Origin: Rhizobium tibeticum
GTDB taxonomy: Bacteria; Pseudomonadota; Alphaproteobacteria; Rhizobiales; Rhizobiaceae
DNA length: 64,000 bases
Direction of reading: 5' to 3'
Assembly (NCBI RefSeq): GCF_900110205.1
Contig: NZ_FOCV01000017.1
Span: forward strand, 84,703-148,702
Both the position numbers and the translations under genes were made by a program. Below are positions 1-8,655 of the stretch, in pieces. The notes beneath the pieces were generated by a model. It saw only the letters and a list, made by a program, of their open reading frames with translations. It had not been told where the DNA came from and did not search any database. Each line of letters starts with the position of its first letter. Position 1 is the first letter of the stretch.

Positions 1-156
1 GGCGATTGTGGCCTTTCACTGTTGTGGCGCTCAAATCAACAGGACGTCTGGTCGGAAAATCAAAATCAACCAACCCGCAGCAATACGTAGGGCGCAGTCT
101 CAAGGCTTGATGCGTGATGGCCATTGGCCGAAGACCGATCGCGAATTGCCCTTCTC

Positions 157-648
157 TCATGCCTTCCCATCGGAATGATCGCCGGCGTTCAGCGGCACGA
201 ACAATCCGAGTTTAACATCCCTCAACACTACATTGGTGTGCATGCGGCGGATCTGGGGATTTTCCTTCATGATCAAGGCGGCGATGTCGTCGTAGTGTTC
301 GACGTCCCGGGCCGTGATGATCGCGATCAAATCCACGGCTCCGGTCACATAGTAGACCTGCTGAATATGATCCTGCTTCTCTGCCCAAAGACGGAACTTC
401 GCCAGCGCATCGTAATTGTCCCGCTCGATCTCCATCCCGACGATAAACACCATCGATGTTCCCGTCGCCTTCCGATCGACCACGGCAACCTCAGCTCTGA
501 TGATTCCATCTTCGCGCAGGCGCTTCAATCGCCTCTGCACGGCTGAGACAGACAGTCCGACCTGTTCGGCAATGGTTTCGGCTTTAAGCTGACAGTCGCG
601 CTGAACGATATCAAGAATGTCACGGTCGAAACGATCCAATTGTTCCAT
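157..648 (-). CDS. Lrp/AsnC-family transcriptional regulator
   Basis: 163 residues, the usual family length. A winged helix-turn-helix fills about residues 5-60 (core LSVSAVQRRLKRL) and a RAM/AsnC ligand-binding domain about 65-145. These proteins usually form octamers and respond to an amino acid. The ATG at 648 has a GGAAG ribosome site just upstream. The gene is divergent from an amino-acid ABC transporter, and the short gap holds a perfect palindrome (716-738), so it very likely controls that transporter and perhaps itself. The effector cannot be read from the sequence. Confidence 0.93.
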   Translation of the reverse strand: MEQLDRFDRDILDIVQRDCQLKAETIAEQVGLSVSAVQRRLKRLREDGIIRAEVAVVDRKATGTSMVFIVGMEIERDNYDALAKFRLWAEKQDHIQQVYYVTGAVDLIAIITARDVEHYDDIAALIMKENPQIRRMHTNVVLRDVKLGLFVPLNAGDHSDGKA

Positions 649-715
649 TGCTTCCAGTCCAATTCTCGCCGCGGGACATCATGTATTCTGCCGTAGTTGA
701 CGCACGAGAAAGATT

Positions 716-738
716 ATTTTGCACAAATTGTGCAAAAT
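716..738. promoter_or_regulatory. Perfect 11-1-11 palindrome, likely Lrp operator
   Basis: Left arm ATTTTGCACAA, one central A, right arm TTGTGCAAAAT, with every arm position paired. It lies between the divergent Lrp-type gene (start 648) and the ABC ATPase (start 812), the usual place for a local Lrp/AsnC operator. A TTGACG sequence at 697-702 could be a -35 box, but no convincing -10 lies at the right distance. Confidence 0.75.
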
Positions 739-811
739 AGGTGAAAAATTCGCGAAAAAGCCGCGCAATTTTATCATTATCCTCCGCAATTCAATGCAGC
801 CGGAACCCCTC

Positions 812-1591
812 ATGTCAGATCAACCCTTTCTCGCTCTTCGCGTCGATGATCTTCATAAAAGCTTTGGCTCGCAAGAGGTTCTCAAGGGTGTCTCGGCGCG
901 GGCCCATAAGTCGGATGTGATTTCGATCATCGGCTCGTCGGGCTCCGGCAAGAGCACGTTTCTCAGATGTATCAATTTTCTCGAAACGCCAGACCGTGGC
1001 CGTATTGCGGTGAACGGTGAGGAGATCGCGCTGAAGATGGGTCGGGGCGGCCGGCTGCAGCCACGCAGCTGGCGGCAGATCGAACGGCTGCGGACTGGAT
1101 TGGGGATGGTCTTTCAGAGTTTCAACCTATGGGCCCATCGCACGGTCCTGGAAAATGTCATCGAGGCGCCGGTGCACGTCATGGGCATTTCGCGCCGCGA
1201 GGCCATCGAAAAGGCTGAGGCCCTGCTTCACAAGGTTGGGCTCTTTGAAAAGCGCGACACCTACCCCGCTTTCCTCTCCGGCGGTCAGCAGCAGCGCGCG
1301 GCGATTGCCAGGGCGCTATGCGTAGATCCCGCGGTCATGCTGTTCGACGAGCCGACATCGGCACTTGATCCGGAGCTCGTTGGCGAAGTCCTTAAAGTCA
1401 TCCGCGATCTCGCAGAAGAAGGCCGAACAATGCTGATTGTCACGCATGAAATGCGCTTCGCGCGGGATGTATCGAACCGTGTTCTCTTTCTGCATCAGGG
1501 ACGGATCGAGGAGGAAGGCCCGCCGGAGCAAATATTTGGAGCGCCCGTTAGCGCCCGCTGTCGGGAATTCACCGGCTTGCGCGCCCAATAG
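812..1591 (+). CDS. Polar amino-acid ABC transporter ATP-binding protein
   Basis: 259 residues from the ATG at 812. Walker A is GSSGSGKST at about 41-49, followed by a Q-loop, the signature LSGGQQQR and Walker B LFDEPTSALD. This is the HisP/GlnQ/OccP type that powers import of polar amino acids. An in-frame TTG at 719 would lengthen the protein, but that start lies inside the palindromic operator and the added residues do not resemble the family; another ATG is at 794. It heads an operon with the binding protein and two permeases, so it is the cytoplasmic motor of that importer. Confidence 0.93.
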   Translation: MSDQPFLALRVDDLHKSFGSQEVLKGVSARAHKSDVISIIGSSGSGKSTFLRCINFLETPDRGRIAVNGEEIALKMGRGGRLQPRSWRQIERLRTGLGMVFQSFNLWAHRTVLENVIEAPVHVMGISRREAIEKAEALLHKVGLFEKRDTYPAFLSGGQQQRAAIARALCVDPAVMLFDEPTSALDPELVGEVLKVIRDLAEEGRTMLIVTHEMRFARDVSNRVLFLHQGRIEEEGPPEQIFGAPVSARCREFTGLRAQ

Positions 1592-1638
1592 CGCGAACCG
1601 AGCTGTCGTCGATAACACAAACCAGGAGAATCCTGCGA

Positions 1639-2412
1639 ATGAAACTGCTCCCCACGCTTCTCGCCGGCGCAGCGCTTGCGCTTTCCGCCATCACGGCGCA
1701 GGCAGAAGTCCGCTTCGGCGTCATGAATGAATCCTATCCGCCCTTCTTTGCCAAGGATGCCTCGGGCCATTGGCAGGGATGGGAAATCGACCTTATGGAC
1801 GCTGTCTGCGAAGCAATGAAGGAGAAATGCTCGATCGTCGACATTTCATGGGATGGTCTTATTCCGGCTCTTGAGAGCAAGAAGTTCGACGTGATCTGGT
1901 CATCGATGTCGAACACCGCAGAACGCTCGAAGGTGATCGACTTCACCGACAAGTACTACAACACGCCGAGCAGCCTGATCGGTCCCAAAGACCAGAAGCC
2001 GGGCGTAACTGCCGATGACGTGCAGGGAAAGACCATTGGCATTCAGGTGTCGACGATCCAATCGGAATACTACAAGAAGTACTTTGCCAAGGTTGCAGAG
2101 GAAAAGACCTACCAAACACTCGACGAGGCTTTTCAGGACCTCGCGTCCGGCCGCATCGACTATGTCTTTGGCGATTCCCTGGCGCTTGACGCTTTCCTTA
2201 AAACCGACGGGGGCAAGGATTGCTGCGCCAGGATGGGGGACGTCACCGACGACAAGGATGTTCTCGGAGCTGGAGTTGCAGGTGGTTTGCGCAAGGACGA
2301 CACGGAGCTGAAAGCCAAGTTGAATGCGGCCATCGCCGCGGTCCGTGCCAGCGGCAAATATGACGCCATCACCAAGAAATACTTCGATTTCGACATCTAC
2401 GGCGCAAAGTAA
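1639..2412 (+). CDS. Periplasmic amino-acid-binding protein of ABC transporter
   Basis: 257 residues. A Sec signal peptide ends near residue 22 (TAQA before EVRFG), and the rest is a type-II solute-binding domain of the lysine/arginine/ornithine/histidine family (SBP_bac_3). The ATG is preceded by an AGGAGA ribosome site. It follows the ATPase by 47 bases and precedes the first permease by 12, so the four genes form one operon. An adjacent Cys pair (DCCARMG) lies late in the protein. Ligand specificity is not readable; the downstream methyltransferase hints at a sulfur or methylated amino acid. Confidence 0.93.
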   Translation: MKLLPTLLAGAALALSAITAQAEVRFGVMNESYPPFFAKDASGHWQGWEIDLMDAVCEAMKEKCSIVDISWDGLIPALESKKFDVIWSSMSNTAERSKVIDFTDKYYNTPSSLIGPKDQKPGVTADDVQGKTIGIQVSTIQSEYYKKYFAKVAEEKTYQTLDEAFQDLASGRIDYVFGDSLALDAFLKTDGGKDCCARMGDVTDDKDVLGAGVAGGLRKDDTELKAKLNAAIAAVRASGKYDAITKKYFDFDIYGAK

Positions 2413-2424
2413 GCAATCTGAACG

Positions 2425-3150
2425 ATGGCGACCACGCAACAGAGTGTTCTGGACCTGCTATCTCCCTATCCTCCGGGATGGGGTGGAGTTCTCCTGGCAG
2501 GTGCCGCCTCCACGGTCGCCATCTCAGCATGCGCCTTCGCCGTCGGCCTGTTGCTCGGCACGGGCGGCGCGATTGGAAAGCTCTCGGGCAATCGCATCTT
2601 CCGCCTGCTGCTCGATCTCTATACCACGGTGATCCGCGCTGTTCCCGAGCTGATCCTGATCGTCGGGCTCTATTATGCGGGCACGGATGGGCTTAACCGG
2701 CTCCTGGCTGCGTTGAACCTGCCGCCAATCACTGTGAACGGTTTCATCGCAGCCGTCGCTGTCCTGGGCTTCGTGCAGGGTGCCTACATGACTGAGGTGC
2801 TGCGCGGCGCGATCCTCGCCATTCCAGCTGGCCAGATCGAGGCTGCCAAGGCCTTCGGCATGGGACCCGTGTTGAGGTTTCGCCGCGTCTTGCTGCCGGC
2901 GCTTTTGCCAAACGCGCTGCCAGGTCTTGCCAATTTGTGGATGTCAATCACAAAGGACAGTGCGCTGGTCGCGGTCGTCGGCTACCAGGAACTGGCGCTC
3001 GCCACCCGTCTTGCCGGGGCAAGCACCAAACATTACTTCGTCTTTTTCCTTGCCTCAGCCCTTCTTTACCTCGCCATCACGCTCGCCTCCAATGTCGCCT
3101 TTAAACTGGTAGAGGGGCGGGTACGGCAGGGACAACCACGCCTTGTCTGA
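2425..3150 (+). CDS. Amino-acid ABC transporter permease (HisQ-type)
   Basis: 241 residues with about five hydrophobic segments. An EAA loop (EAAKAFGMGPVLRFRRVLLP) near residues 140-160 docks on the ATPase. It is the first of two paired permeases and overlaps or abuts the next gene. Together they would form the HisQM-like channel through the inner membrane. Confidence 0.92.
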   Translation: MATTQQSVLDLLSPYPPGWGGVLLAGAASTVAISACAFAVGLLLGTGGAIGKLSGNRIFRLLLDLYTTVIRAVPELILIVGLYYAGTDGLNRLLAALNLPPITVNGFIAAVAVLGFVQGAYMTEVLRGAILAIPAGQIEAAKAFGMGPVLRFRRVLLPALLPNALPGLANLWMSITKDSALVAVVGYQELALATRLAGASTKHYFVFFLASALLYLAITLASNVAFKLVEGRVRQGQPRLV

Positions 3151-3160
3151 AGAAAGCGCT

Positions 3161-3850
3161 ATGAGTTTCACCTGGATCTCTTCCTACTTTCCGCTGCTTC
3201 TGACGGGCGCCTGGCAGACTGTTTCGTTGCTGGCGATCTCCGTGGTGTTCGGGTTCATCATTGCCATAGGTCTCGCCTTCGCGCAGGTCAGCGGCGGCAG
3301 AGTTGCGCGGCTCTTCGCCCGCAGCTACTGCACCTTTTTCCGCGGCACGCCGTTGCTGATACAGCTATGGCTCCTCTACTATGGGATCGGCTCGCTATTG
3401 CCCATGGTCCCCGGCATCCGCCAAAGCCTTTTCTGGCCAATCTTGCGCGAGGGCTTCTTCTTCGCAGCCGTAAGTTTTACGCTGAACTATGCCGCCTATG
3501 AGGCGGAGGTGTTGCGCGGTGCACTGCTTGCCGTTCCCAAAGGCGAGCTCGAAGCCGGCCGAGCCTTTGGCCTGTCGCCCTGGACGCTCACCCGCCGCAT
3601 CTGGCTGCCGCGCGCTATCCGGATCGCCCTGCCAACCATAGCGGGAGAGATCGTCATGCAGCTCAAGGCGACGCCGCTCGCTTTTACGGTTACGGTGATG
3701 GATCTCTACGCCGTGGCAAACAAGGTTCGACAGGACACGCTGCTCGTCTACGAACCGTTGCTCGTCGTCACCCTCTTCTATCTCGCTCTGACCGCATTGA
3801 TCTCCCGCGTCTTTCGAGTTGTCGAAGGGCAGGTGCCGGTTCGACGTTAG
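3161..3850 (+). CDS. Amino-acid ABC transporter permease (HisM-type)
   Basis: 229 residues from the ATG at 3161. That start is chosen because GAAGAAAG lies just before it; a TTG at 3143 would add six residues and overlap the previous gene. It has about five membrane segments and an EAA loop (EAGRAFGLSPWTLTRRIWLP). It is the partner of the preceding permease and last of the four transport genes. No strong terminator follows, so read-through into the methyltransferase gene 120 bases on is possible. Confidence 0.92.
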   Translation: MSFTWISSYFPLLLTGAWQTVSLLAISVVFGFIIAIGLAFAQVSGGRVARLFARSYCTFFRGTPLLIQLWLLYYGIGSLLPMVPGIRQSLFWPILREGFFFAAVSFTLNYAAYEAEVLRGALLAVPKGELEAGRAFGLSPWTLTRRIWLPRAIRIALPTIAGEIVMQLKATPLAFTVTVMDLYAVANKVRQDTLLVYEPLLVVTLFYLALTALISRVFRVVEGQVPVRR

Positions 3851-3972
3851 GTCACACGAAAAGGCACTGGCCCTGATCCCTTGCGCGCCGACGCGAACCA
3901 CGCACACCTCACTCACTTTGTTATGAAAAGCTCGCCGCCGATAACGGCGATCGCCTGAATGGAGACCTCCTC

Positions 3973-4881
3973 ATGAGCACAACGCGAATTCTCGATGGCG
4001 GCATGAGCCGCGAGCTCCTGCGACTTGGCGCCGAACTGAAACAGCCGGAATGGTCGGCATTGGCGCTGATCGAGGCGCCCGATATCGTGCGCAAGGTACA
4101 CCAGGAATTCATCGCCGCCGGGTCGCAGGTCGTTACCACCAACAGCTATGCGCTTGTGCCCTTTCATATCGGCGAGGACCGGTTCCACACGGAGGGTGCT
4201 GCGTTGATACGCCTCGCTGGTCGCCTAGCGCGCGAAGCCGCCGATGCCGTCGACGATCGGAAGGTGCTGGTCGCCGGTTCGCTGCCGCCGATCTTCGGCT
4301 CCTACGAACCACAGAACTTCCAGCCGTCACGCGTGCAGGACTATCTCAAGGTGCTTGTCGAAAACCTCAGTCCTTTCGTCGATATATGGCTCGGCGAGAC
4401 GTTGAGCCTGATCGCGGAGGGAGAGGCTGTCCGCAAGGCCGTTGCAACCACCGACAAGCCATTCTGGATTTCGTTCACACTGGCAGATGACGAGGCAAAC
4501 ATCAGGAGCGACGAACCGAAGCTTCGCTCCGACGAAAGGGTCGAGGACGCGGCATTCTGGGCGGTTTCGTCTGGCGCCGAGGCCCTGTTATTCAATTGCA
4601 GCAAGCCTGAGGTCATGAAGGCAGCGGTGGAAACGACAGCGCGTGTGTTTCGGAAGATGGACGCTCACATCGAAATCGGCGTCTACGCCAATGCCTTTGA
4701 AGGGGAGCAAGGCGGAGCAGCCGCCAATGAAGGCCTGCACGACACCCGCAACGACCTGACCGATGATACTTATTCGCGCTTTGCCTGTTCATGGGCCGAA
4801 GCAGGTGCGACTATAATCGGCGGTTGCTGCGGCATCGGCGCTGGCCATATCCATAGGCTCAAGAAAACCTTGCTGGGCTGA
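3973..4881 (+). CDS. Homocysteine S-methyltransferase family protein
   Basis: 302 residues, one Pfam S-methyl_trans barrel. The zinc-binding cysteines are all present: C209 in FNCS and C285-C286 in GGCCG, plus the N-terminal LDGGMSREL. Members move a methyl group from S-methylmethionine, betaines or similar donors to homocysteine, making methionine in the cytoplasm. The start has a GGAG site (tggagacctcctcATG). Its place behind an amino-acid importer under an Lrp-type regulator suggests the importer brings in the methyl donor or another sulfur amino acid; that is inference. Confidence 0.88.
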   Translation: MSTTRILDGGMSRELLRLGAELKQPEWSALALIEAPDIVRKVHQEFIAAGSQVVTTNSYALVPFHIGEDRFHTEGAALIRLAGRLAREAADAVDDRKVLVAGSLPPIFGSYEPQNFQPSRVQDYLKVLVENLSPFVDIWLGETLSLIAEGEAVRKAVATTDKPFWISFTLADDEANIRSDEPKLRSDERVEDAAFWAVSSGAEALLFNCSKPEVMKAAVETTARVFRKMDAHIEIGVYANAFEGEQGGAAANEGLHDTRNDLTDDTYSRFACSWAEAGATIIGGCCGIGAGHIHRLKKTLLG

Positions 4882-5230
4882 GCCTATGTGTGGCGAAGGT
4901 GAACTGTCATGACGGTGAGATACCGAGGCAAGTCACTGAAGGGGTTCGCCTGTCTATTGAGTGGCGAGCCCTTCTCCGTAAGCTTATTCAAAGCAGCACG
5001 CTGACCGCCAACTCAGCGGCGCCAGGATCCACCGACTATAGGTCTTTGGCTGGCACCTTCGTCGCAGTGCCAATCACGGCGCCTGAAAGGATTGATGGGT
5101 TGCGTTCTGGCGTTTACTTGACCTGCGCCCCTCGGATCGCGCGTCCGCTCGAGACAAAATCGCGGTTGGCCATTTATTGGGGAGCAGATTTGCCTTAGAC
5201 CCGGCCATATACGCGGCCATCACCAGGCCG
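4882..5230. other. Intergenic stretch, no gene seen
   Basis: About 350 bases between the methyltransferase and the MFS gene. Open frames here have no family resemblance and no ribosome site. No hairpin, repeat or RNA gene was recognised. Confidence 0.5.
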
Positions 5231-6469
5231 ATGAAAGTCATTATGGATAGTGTTCAATACCGGCAGGAAAGCGTCCTGCGACATCCCGGCTACCTCAACT
5301 TCGCCGCATCCCGCGTGTTGTCCTCGCTAGCATTTCAATCGATCGCCGTTGCGATGGGCTGGATGATCTATGACCAAACGCATAGCGCATTTGCACTGGG
5401 TCTTGTTGGTCTCTGCCAATTCCTTCCCATGGTCATGCTCACGTTCGTCGTCGGGCAGGTGGCGGACCATTTCGACCGCAGGCGGATCGGTCTCATATGT
5501 CAACTGGTTGAGGGCGTCACCGCGCTGTTTCTGGGACTGGCTGCCTGGCAAGGCATATTGAGCGCGAGCGGAATCCTCGTTGCGGTTGCCATTCTCGGTG
5601 CGGCACAGGCGTTCGAGCGACCGACCATGGCAGCTCTGCTTCCCACTGTCGTTCCCGCAAGCCTCCTGCAGAAGTCGATCGCTACCACGACTTCGATGAT
5701 GCAGACCGCCCTTGTGATTGGCCCATCGTTCGGGGGGCTGCTCTATGGTGTCGATGAAGTGGCACCGTTTGTCCTCTCGTTCGTCCTGTTTCTCATAGCC
5801 AGCATCAATGTAATTTCGATCCGCACGGAACGACCTGCCGCAGTTCGCCAGCCAGTGACCCTTGCATCGGTATTTGCCGGCGTGTCATTCATTCGCGGCA
5901 AACCTGTCATACTTGGCACGATTTCACTCGATCTCTTTGCTGTGCTTCTTGGGGGCGCCACTGCGCTGCTGCCGATGTTTGCTCGCGACATCTTGCATGC
6001 TGGGCCATGGAGTCTCGGGCTGCTTCGGGCGAGCCCAGCAATTGGCGCCGTCGTGATGTCGATCTATCTTGCACGCTATCCGTTGAAAACCGACGCCGGC
6101 CGCAAGATGCTCTGGGCTGTGGCAATCTTTGGCCTTGCGACCATGGTCTTTGCGCTCTCACAGAACATTGCCCTTTCGATCGGCGCTCTCTTTATCGTCG
6201 GCGCGTCCGACACCATTAGCGTTGTCGTGCGCAGTTCGCTGGTGCAACTCTTGACGCCCGATGAGATGCGCGGTCGCGTCAACGCCGTCAATTCGCTATT
6301 CATCGGGACCTCGAACCAGCTTGGAGAATTCGAATCCGGCATGGTCGCGGCCTTGCTCGGGCCGGTGATAACCGGGATCGTCGGCGGCATCGGTACGATT
6401 GTTGTCGTTGTGCTCTGGATCCGGCTTTTTCCGGATCTCGCACGCGTAAAGACTCTGTCGGGAGACTGA
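5231..6469 (+). CDS. MFS transporter, EntS/MFS_3-like exporter
   Basis: About 412 residues with roughly twelve hydrophobic segments. The cytoplasmic motif GQVADHFDRRRIG after segment 2 is the MFS loop 2-3 signature. Overall form fits the MFS_3 (enterobactin exporter-like) group, which are proton-driven exporters of small molecules. The start is uncertain: ATG at 5231 or 5243, neither with a good ribosome site, while an upstream TTG at 5177 adds non-conserved residues. It stands alone and the substrate is unknown. Confidence 0.85.
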   Translation: MKVIMDSVQYRQESVLRHPGYLNFAASRVLSSLAFQSIAVAMGWMIYDQTHSAFALGLVGLCQFLPMVMLTFVVGQVADHFDRRRIGLICQLVEGVTALFLGLAAWQGILSASGILVAVAILGAAQAFERPTMAALLPTVVPASLLQKSIATTTSMMQTALVIGPSFGGLLYGVDEVAPFVLSFVLFLIASINVISIRTERPAAVRQPVTLASVFAGVSFIRGKPVILGTISLDLFAVLLGGATALLPMFARDILHAGPWSLGLLRASPAIGAVVMSIYLARYPLKTDAGRKMLWAVAIFGLATMVFALSQNIALSIGALFIVGASDTISVVVRSSLVQLLTPDEMRGRVNAVNSLFIGTSNQLGEFESGMVAALLGPVITGIVGGIGTIVVVVLWIRLFPDLARVKTLSGD

Positions 6470-6581
6470 GGACCGCCCCGATCGGGCTAAGACGACGTTT
6501 GGGCTGGTTGCCGACCGGACGACGAGAACACGCGCGACAGCGGTGTTTTACATTGGCGTGCGTGGCCGAATAGCGCTGGCC

Positions 6582-7721
6582 TTATGGGTAGGCTGTCGCG
6601 CCGTCCGGCTTGCGGGTGATCTTGCGCTCCCAATGTACGTAGTCTTCCTTGATGAGCGCCTTTTCGTCAATTTCGATGCCCCAGCCTGGTCGGTCCGGTC
6701 TCAGCTCCATATGCCCGTCGACGGGCATATATGGATCGGTCGCCCAAGGGGCATATTCATGCGGCTTAAACTCCAGAATCTTGAAGTTCGGCTGCGCCGC
6801 ACAGAAATGAATATTGACCGCAGTGGCCAGCGGCCCCATCGGATTGTGCGGTGCGACCGTCACATAGTGTGCCTCCGCAATGGCGGCGATGCGGCGCATT
6901 TCGGTGACGCCGCCGACCACGCAGATGTCGGGCTGGATAATGTCGGCGCCGCGCGCGCTCAACAGCGACAGAAATTCGAAGCGTGAGTAAAGTGATTCAC
7001 CCGTTGCAAGCGGCACCGTCACCTTCGATTTTAGCTCCGCCCAGGCGGGAATGTGTTCCGGGCGGATCGGCTCCTCGTAAAAAAGCGGATCGTACGGCGC
7101 GATCGCGGCAGCGAGCTGGGCGGCCTGATAGGGCTCATAGATCTTTGCATGGGCATCGAATGCGAATTCGAAATGCGACGGCGTGAGGTCCCGGATTTTG
7201 CCGAACCAGTCGCCCGTTTCTTTGACTAGCTCACCCCACCGGCCCGCATGCAGATCGCGCCGGTAGGGGCTGAGCTTGAAAGCCGTATAGCCATAGGTCT
7301 CATTCAGCTTGAATGTTTGGTCGCGTGCGGCTTCCGGGTCGGGTGCGGTATAGACGCCGCAATAGACACGCACTCGGTCGCGCACATTTCCGCCGAGCAG
7401 CATATACACCGGAAGGCCGGCCGCTTTTCCTGCAGTATCCCATAATGCATGATCGATCGCCGAAATTGCCGCCAAACCCAAGGCGCCTGGCGGAAAGCGG
7501 CATTGCTGGTTGAGCTTGAGCACCAGGAACTCAACGCGCCGCGGGTCTTGTCCCTCTATCTGGTGAAAGAGATAGTCGAGTAGGGGAGGCAGGGACCAGT
7601 CAGGTCCATGGTTGTAGGCTTCTCCCCAACCGGAAATGCCTTCGCTCGTTTCGATCTTGACCAGCAGGCGCGGGCGATCGTCCACCCTCTGCATGTAGGT
7701 CTTCAGGGCAGTGATGTGCAT
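6582..7721 (-). CDS. Enolase-superfamily sugar-acid dehydratase (DgoD-like)
   Basis: 379 residues with the mandelate racemase/muconate lactonizing N and C domains. Visible active-site residues fit the galactonate/mannonate dehydratase branch: D189 and H191 (FDAHAK), E216 (YEEP), E242 (TGES) and H292 (APHNP). Such enzymes remove water from a C5/C6 aldonic acid to give a 2-keto-3-deoxy acid. It lies 12 bases after the DapA-family gene in a GntR-controlled operon, so the two enzymes probably act in sequence. The exact acid cannot be told from sequence alone. Confidence 0.86.
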   Translation of the reverse strand: MHITALKTYMQRVDDRPRLLVKIETSEGISGWGEAYNHGPDWSLPPLLDYLFHQIEGQDPRRVEFLVLKLNQQCRFPPGALGLAAISAIDHALWDTAGKAAGLPVYMLLGGNVRDRVRVYCGVYTAPDPEAARDQTFKLNETYGYTAFKLSPYRRDLHAGRWGELVKETGDWFGKIRDLTPSHFEFAFDAHAKIYEPYQAAQLAAAIAPYDPLFYEEPIRPEHIPAWAELKSKVTVPLATGESLYSRFEFLSLLSARGADIIQPDICVVGGVTEMRRIAAIAEAHYVTVAPHNPMGPLATAVNIHFCAAQPNFKILEFKPHEYAPWATDPYMPVDGHMELRPDRPGWGIEIDEKALIKEDYVHWERKITRKPDGATAYP

Positions 7722-7733
7722 GTCGTTGTATCC

Positions 7734-8642
7734 TCAGGCTGCGCGGCTAAGCTCGCTGACGCGTGCAACGATAGTCTCGAGTTCGGCGCGTTCTGCTTCC
7801 GTCAGCGCTTCAACGCCCGGAATGCGAACTGGCCCGACGTCGTTACCAAGCATACCGAGCGCCTCCTTCACCACGGTTACGTTGGCGCCGTTCAGATACT
7901 TCGTGCGCATGGCCTCGAATCCGGCAATGTCATCGATAAGCGCACGCGCGCCAGCATAGTCCTCCCTTTCCAGCGCTTGATGGATTGCGTGCGATCGCTC
8001 GGGGAAGACGTTGACGAGGCCCGAGGTAAAGCCCCGCGCGCCCATGGCATAGAAAGCAGGTGCCCATCCCTCTGCAAGACCGCAGACCCAGATCGCAGAT
8101 GCATCCTTCGTCGCGCGGATTACCTCGGCGAGAAGCATGAGGTTGCCGGAGGCGAACTTGATGCCGGCAATGTTCGGATGAAGGGCAAGCTTTCGGAAGT
8201 CCGCCACCGAGAATGTATCGCTTCGAACATAGGCAATGACGGGGACACTCGAGGCTTCCGCAAGCTCCAGGAAATACTTGGCCTGGTAGCTTGGACCTGC
8301 AAATGGGTCCATCGGGTGATGGCCCATGATGGCGTCTGCACCATCGGCAATCGCCTCGCGTGCTAGCGCCTTGGCATCGCTGAGAGAGCGACCGACGGCC
8401 GCGCTCACAAGGGATTTCCCGTCGGCTGCCGTGATCGTTGTTGCGTGAACATGACGGATCTCTTCCAGCGTCAGCGTAAAGAATTCTCCGGTATTGCCAG
8501 CGGCCATCAGATTGTGAACGCCGGCGCCTGCAAGGCGGCTGATGAGGGCCGACAACTTGGTGCTGTCAATCCTGCCATCCTTCTGATAGGGCGTCACGGG
8601 AACGCCTGAAATGCCCGTCAGAGCCTTGCGGATTTTCTTCAT
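7734..8642 (-). CDS. DapA-family aldolase/dehydratase for a 2-keto-3-deoxy sugar acid
   Basis: About 302 residues, dihydrodipicolinate synthase/NAL superfamily barrel. The GNTGEFFTLT loop resembles 5-dehydro-4-deoxyglucarate dehydratase (KdgD) more than true DapA. The Schiff-base lysine is in GIKFASG and the catalytic tyrosine in IAYVRS. The ATG at 8642 follows the GntR stop closely; a GTG at 8654 overlapping that stop is an alternative. With the neighbouring DgoD-like dehydratase it would finish breakdown of a sugar acid toward pyruvate or ketoglutarate semialdehyde. Not the lysine-pathway enzyme by context. Confidence 0.85.
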   Translation of the reverse strand: MKKIRKALTGISGVPVTPYQKDGRIDSTKLSALISRLAGAGVHNLMAAGNTGEFFTLTLEEIRHVHATTITAADGKSLVSAAVGRSLSDAKALAREAIADGADAIMGHHPMDPFAGPSYQAKYFLELAEASSVPVIAYVRSDTFSVADFRKLALHPNIAGIKFASGNLMLLAEVIRATKDASAIWVCGLAEGWAPAFYAMGARGFTSGLVNVFPERSHAIHQALEREDYAGARALIDDIAGFEAMRTKYLNGANVTVVKEALGMLGNDVGPVRIPGVEALTEAERAELETIVARVSELSRAA

Positions 8643-8655
8643 TGCCTCGGTCACG

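Noticed and set aside
719..811. N-terminal extension of the amino-acid ABC ATPase from a TTG
   Set aside because: The start lies inside the palindromic operator and the residues are not typical of the family; the ATG at 812 fits better.
4890..5198. 102-residue frame between the methyltransferase and MFS genes
   Set aside because: No ribosome site and no domain; composition gives no sign of a real protein.
6476..6495. CCCGATCGGG palindrome after the MFS gene as a terminator
   Set aside because: Only five base pairs per arm with no loop and no T-run.
7608..8366. 252-residue plus-strand frame over the dehydratase/aldolase genes
   Set aside because: It crosses two well-supported genes on the other strand and has no family resemblance.
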